Below, piece by piece: positions 61,131 to 64,000 of a DNA stretch of 64,000 nucleotides. The DNA lies in contig NZ_CP023696.1 in the NCBI RefSeq assembly GCF_008704425.1, forward strand, positions 2,838,501 through 2,902,500, read 5' to 3'. The DNA comes from Streptomyces fradiae ATCC 10745 = DSM 40063 (GTDB lineage Bacteria; Actinomycetota; Actinomycetes; Streptomycetales; Streptomycetaceae). A program made the position numbers and the translations under genes. The notes under the pieces are model-generated. The model saw only the letters and a program-made list of their open reading frames with translations, was not told the DNA's origin and did not search any database. Each line of letters begins with the position of its first letter. Positions within the stretch are counted from its first letter, which is position 1.

Positions 61131-61154
61131 CCGCCCCGGCGCCGAGGGGGCGGC
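61130..61154. terminator. Terminator between anti-sigma gene and purU
   Basis: GCCGCCCC (61130-61137) and GGGGCGGC (61147-61154) form an 8-bp stem starting at the last base of the stop codon. Two near-identical 26-bp blocks (GGGCCGGGCCGGTACGACCG and on) follow at 61201-61265. Confidence 0.5.
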
Positions 61155-61287
61155 GCGCGGTGCGGGCGCCGTCGCACCGCACCGCACCGCACCGCCGGGG
61201 CGGGCCGGGCCGGTACGACCGTGCCGCACCTCCGGGCCGGGCCGGGCCGGTACGACCGTGCCGCCCCGGCCCCGGGCGGCCGTGCCG

Positions 61288-62139
61288 TCAGGCGAAGACG
61301 ACCGTGCGGGTGCCGTTCAGCAGGATGCGGTGCTCCGCGTGCCACTTGACGGCCCGCGCGAGCGCCTGGCACTCCACGTCCCGGCCGACGGCGACGAGCT
61401 GCTCCGGCGTCACCTCGTGGCCGACCCGCTCGACCTCCTGCTCGATGATCGGGCCCTCGTCGAGGTCGGCGGTCACGTAGTGCGCCGTGGCGCCGATCAG
61501 CTTCACGCCGCGCGTGTGCGCCTGGTGGTAGGGCTTGGCGCCCTTGAAGCTCGGCAGGAACGAGTGGTGGATGTTGATGATCCGGCCGCTCAGCGCCTTG
61601 CACAGGTCGTCCGAGAGGACCTGCATGTACCGGGCGAGGACGACCAGCTCGACGTTCTCGCCGCGCACCAGCTCCAGCAGCCGCGCCTCGGACTCGGCCT
61701 TGGTGTCCCTGGTGACGGGGATGTGATGGAAGGGGATGTCGTACGACGCCACCAGCTCGGCGAAGTCGGTGTGGTTGGACACCACGGCCACGATGTCCAC
61801 CGGCAGCGCGCCGATCCGGGCGCGGAACAGCAGGTCGTTGAGGCAGTGGCCGAACTTCGACACCATCAGCACGACCCGCATGCGCTCGTCGGCGCGGTGG
61901 ATCTGCCACTCCATGGCGAAGGAGTCGCCGACGGCGGCGAAGCTGGCCCGCAGCTTCTCGACGGTCACGGGCGTCTCGGCGGAGAAGTGCACCCGCATGA
62001 AGAACAGACCCGAGTCGCGGTCCCCGAACTGCTGACTGTCCTCGATGTTGCACCCGGTGATGAACAGGTAGCTCGACACGGCGTGCACGATGCCCTGCTT
62101 GTCGGGACAGGAGAGCGTCAGGACGTACTGGTCGGTCAT
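61288..62139 (-). CDS. purU: Formyltetrahydrofolate deformylase
   Basis: Hydrolyses 10-formyl-THF to THF and formate, balancing the one-carbon pool. 283 aa. The N-terminal ACT domain starts TLSCPDKQGIVHAVSSYL. The formyltransferase-like domain has VSNHTDF, the catalytic INIHHSFLPSFKGAKPYHQA and ATAHYVTADLDEGPII. It is full length. ATG 62139 begins the conserved sequence. Confidence 0.95.
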   Translation of the reverse strand: MTDQYVLTLSCPDKQGIVHAVSSYLFITGCNIEDSQQFGDRDSGLFFMRVHFSAETPVTVEKLRASFAAVGDSFAMEWQIHRADERMRVVLMVSKFGHCLNDLLFRARIGALPVDIVAVVSNHTDFAELVASYDIPFHHIPVTRDTKAESEARLLELVRGENVELVVLARYMQVLSDDLCKALSGRIINIHHSFLPSFKGAKPYHQAHTRGVKLIGATAHYVTADLDEGPIIEQEVERVGHEVTPEQLVAVGRDVECQALARAVKWHAEHRILLNGTRTVVFA

Positions 62140-62247
62140 CCCGGCAGGATGCCACACGGGGGCGGCCCCGGCACCGGCCCGTCCGCCAGCCGGACCGCCC
62201 CGCACCCTCCCCGTACCGCCCTCGTAGGCCCCCGTCCCCGCCCGCCG

Positions 62248-62730
62248 CTACACCGCGCCGGTCAGCGCGCGCAGCGCGTGCAGGGGGCGCGGCGGGACGT
62301 CCGGGTCCTCGCCGTCGGCGGCGGAGAGCCGCACGTGGGCGTCGCGGGCCGCGTGCACGGCCTCCGGCCAGCCGGGGTGCTCCAGGTACGCGGAGACGGG
62401 GGCGTCCGGGCCGACCTGGTGCATGATCCGCAGGACCCGCAGCACGGCGAGGTCCACGAGCTGGGCCTCGGTCGCGTCGCGGAATATGGTGCCGACGTAC
62501 TTCTCCGCCGACCAGTTGTCCAGCCAGGTGTCCTCGACCAGCCGGTACACGGCGTCCGTGACGTCCCCGTACCCGTCGGCCCCGGCCAGCCAGCACTCCT
62601 GGTGGAAGCGGACGTCGGAGAGCATGTGCAGCGCGGAGCGCACGTTGGCGCGCCAGCGCCACCAGGGCATGTCGTTGAGGGGCATGCCGCCCATGGTGGA
62701 GGAGTGACGGCCGCGACGGGAAGAGTTCAT
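62248..62730 (-). CDS. Conserved actinobacterial protein, SCO4402-like
   Basis: 160 aa, mostly helical, with conserved aromatic pairs (MPWWRWRANVRSALHML, VEDTWLDNWSAEKY). I recall a family of this type next to purU in Streptomyces, but no function is known. It lies 108 bp upstream of purU in the same direction. Confidence 0.75.
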   Translation of the reverse strand: MNSSRRGRHSSTMGGMPLNDMPWWRWRANVRSALHMLSDVRFHQECWLAGADGYGDVTDAVYRLVEDTWLDNWSAEKYVGTIFRDATEAQLVDLAVLRVLRIMHQVGPDAPVSAYLEHPGWPEAVHAARDAHVRLSAADGEDPDVPPRPLHALRALTGAV

Positions 62731-62945
62731 CTGCGTTCACCTTGTGGTCCCGGTCATGGCGGACCGGGCCCGGACGTGCTGCGGGGCACCCGGGCCGGCG
62801 GGCGGCGCGGCACCGGGTTCGTACGCCCTCCACCGTACGCGCTCCACCGGACGCGCCCGGTGGTGCCCGCAATTCACCTCGCCGCCACCGAGCGTTGAAC
62901 CACCCTCACATCAGCGTTACCCGTGAGCCGGAATGGTGCAGACCC

Positions 62946-64000
62946 ATGACCGGTAACGGCAGGCGACGCTTTGCCACCTCCCTCACGTCCAGGGCCGCCG
63001 CGGCTCTCGTCGCGGCGTCCCTCCTCACCGGGTGCGGTGCCCTCCCTGGAGCCACGGGGGGCTCCAGGGACCCCGTCACGGTGATGACCTGGGCCCCTCA
63101 GGAAACCAAAGCGACCAACATGCCCGGAATGCCCGCCATGGCCCAGGCGTACGCGCGCTGGGTCAACAGCCAGGGCGGCCTGGCCGGGCGCGAGCTGCGC
63201 GTGATCACGTGCAACGAGGGCAACACCGCGACGGGCGCCGCGACCTGCGCCCGCAAGGCCGTCAAGGAGGGCGTGGCGGCCGTCGTCGGCTCCTACAGCC
63301 AGCACGGCCGCGCCTTCATGGCCCCCCTGGAGGCCGCGAACATCCCGTACATCGGCGGCTACGGCCTGTCCGACGAGGAGTTCACCAGCTACCTCTCCTA
63401 CCCCGTCAACGGCGGCCAGGTCGCCCTCCTCGCGGGCAACGGCATGCAGCTCGCCGCCTCCTGCGAGCGGGTCTCCCTGGTCCGCCCCGACACCATCGCG
63501 GGCGACCACCTGCACCGGCTGCTCAACTCCGGGCTGGCCCGCGGCAAGCAGCGCGAGGCGTTCGACATCCCGGCCGCCGAGGACGCCGGCGAGTACACGG
63601 CCGTGGCCTCCCGCTCCCGCTCGCGGGCCGGCGAGGAGCGCGGCTGCGTGACCGCCGCGCTCGGCGAGCGGACCGCGCACTTCTTCGACTCCTTCCGCAG
63701 GCTCTCCCCGGACGGCAGGGACGTGCGCGTCTCGTCGGTCCTCGGCAGCGTCGACCAGCTGCTGGTGGACCGTACGGGCGGGGCGTCCGGACCGTTCGAG
63801 GGCGCCTACATCACCGGCTGGTACCCGGAGCCGGCCGACACCCGCTGGGAGCCGATGCGGCGGGTGATCCGCGAGCACGCCTTCGGCGACAACCGGATCG
63901 ACCCCGCCGACGCGGGCGTGCAGACCACGTGGATCGCCTACACCGTCCTCAAGCGGGTGGTGGAGGAGATCGGCGACGGGAAGGTCACCCCGGGCAGGAT
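62946..64000 (+). CDS. ABC transporter substrate-binding lipoprotein (branched-chain amino acid type), cut by window edge
   Basis: The first 351 codons are present. The lipoprotein signal has a lipobox LLTGC near residues 27-31. The mature part has the type 1 periplasmic-binding fold: AYARWVNSQGGLAGREL and KEGVAAVVGSYSQHG. Such proteins bind amino acids or related small ligands outside the cell. The stop and any permease genes lie beyond the right edge. The ribosome-binding site is weak. Confidence 0.85.
   Translation, partial: MTGNGRRRFATSLTSRAAAALVAASLLTGCGALPGATGGSRDPVTVMTWAPQETKATNMPGMPAMAQAYARWVNSQGGLAGRELRVITCNEGNTATGAATCARKAVKEGVAAVVGSYSQHGRAFMAPLEAANIPYIGGYGLSDEEFTSYLSYPVNGGQVALLAGNGMQLAASCERVSLVRPDTIAGDHLHRLLNSGLARGKQREAFDIPAAEDAGEYTAVASRSRSRAGEERGCVTAALGERTAHFFDSFRRLSPDGRDVRVSSVLGSVDQLLVDRTGGASGPFEGAYITGWYPEPADTRWEPMRRVIREHAFGDNRIDPADAGVQTTWIAYTVLKRVVEEIGDGKVTPGR

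Overview
The window is high-GC actinobacterial DNA with GTG/ATG starts, stop-start overlaps (ATGA, GTGA) and rare in-frame TTA codons. Its gene content, including the afsK-afsR-afsS locus, F420 cofactor synthesis, AfsR/SARP and StrR-type regulators, points to Streptomyces or a close relative. No mobile elements, tRNAs, rRNAs or CRISPR arrays were found.

1-20.7 kb looks like one end of a specialised-metabolite cluster that continues off the left edge. A leftward block makes a dTDP-deoxyaminosugar: rmlA, rmlB, a DegT aminotransferase, an RmlC-type epimerase and a 4-ketoreductase. Next come a CPA2-type antiporter, a DIT1/PvcA-family isonitrile synthase and a P450. A rightward multidomain SARP follows. 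Then come a leftward single-cluster ferredoxin, a second RmlC homologue with a degenerate active site, a GT1 glycosyltransferase, a class A flavin monooxygenase, a second P450 and a StrR-family activator. Both regulators carry an in-frame TTA codon. The parts suggest an oxidised, glycosylated aromatic isonitrile, but the product is inference. The region is unusually rich in short tandem repeats, including eleven 37-bp units in front of the second P450.

20.9-29.2 kb holds a DrrAB-like ABC exporter with two small membrane proteins, run as one operon opposite a PadR regulator. A membrane protein, an ECF sigma factor and fbiC (FO synthase) follow. 29.8-39.4 kb looks like accessory insertions between fbiC and afsR: a flavin-dependent halogenase, a secreted FG-GAP protein, DinB-like and cupin proteins, an APC permease, a coupled PLP lyase and 2-oxoglutarate oxygenase, and an SDR.

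39.7-47.8 kb is the global antibiotic-regulation locus: afsR, an afsS promoter with an 11-bp-spaced direct repeat, afsS (three DSHAPAP repeats), two envelope genes and afsK. AfsK is split by an apparent one-base frameshift between its kinase and beta-propeller halves.

48-64 kb is ordinary Streptomyces core: VOC protein, TetR regulator, PdxH-like oxidase, flavin monooxygenase, secreted proteins, acyl-CoA synthetase, a GHKL kinase and STAS protein, a sigma/anti-sigma pair, purU, and an ABC solute-binding lipoprotein cut by the right edge. A cluster of DnaA boxes lies at 49.15-49.24 kb.
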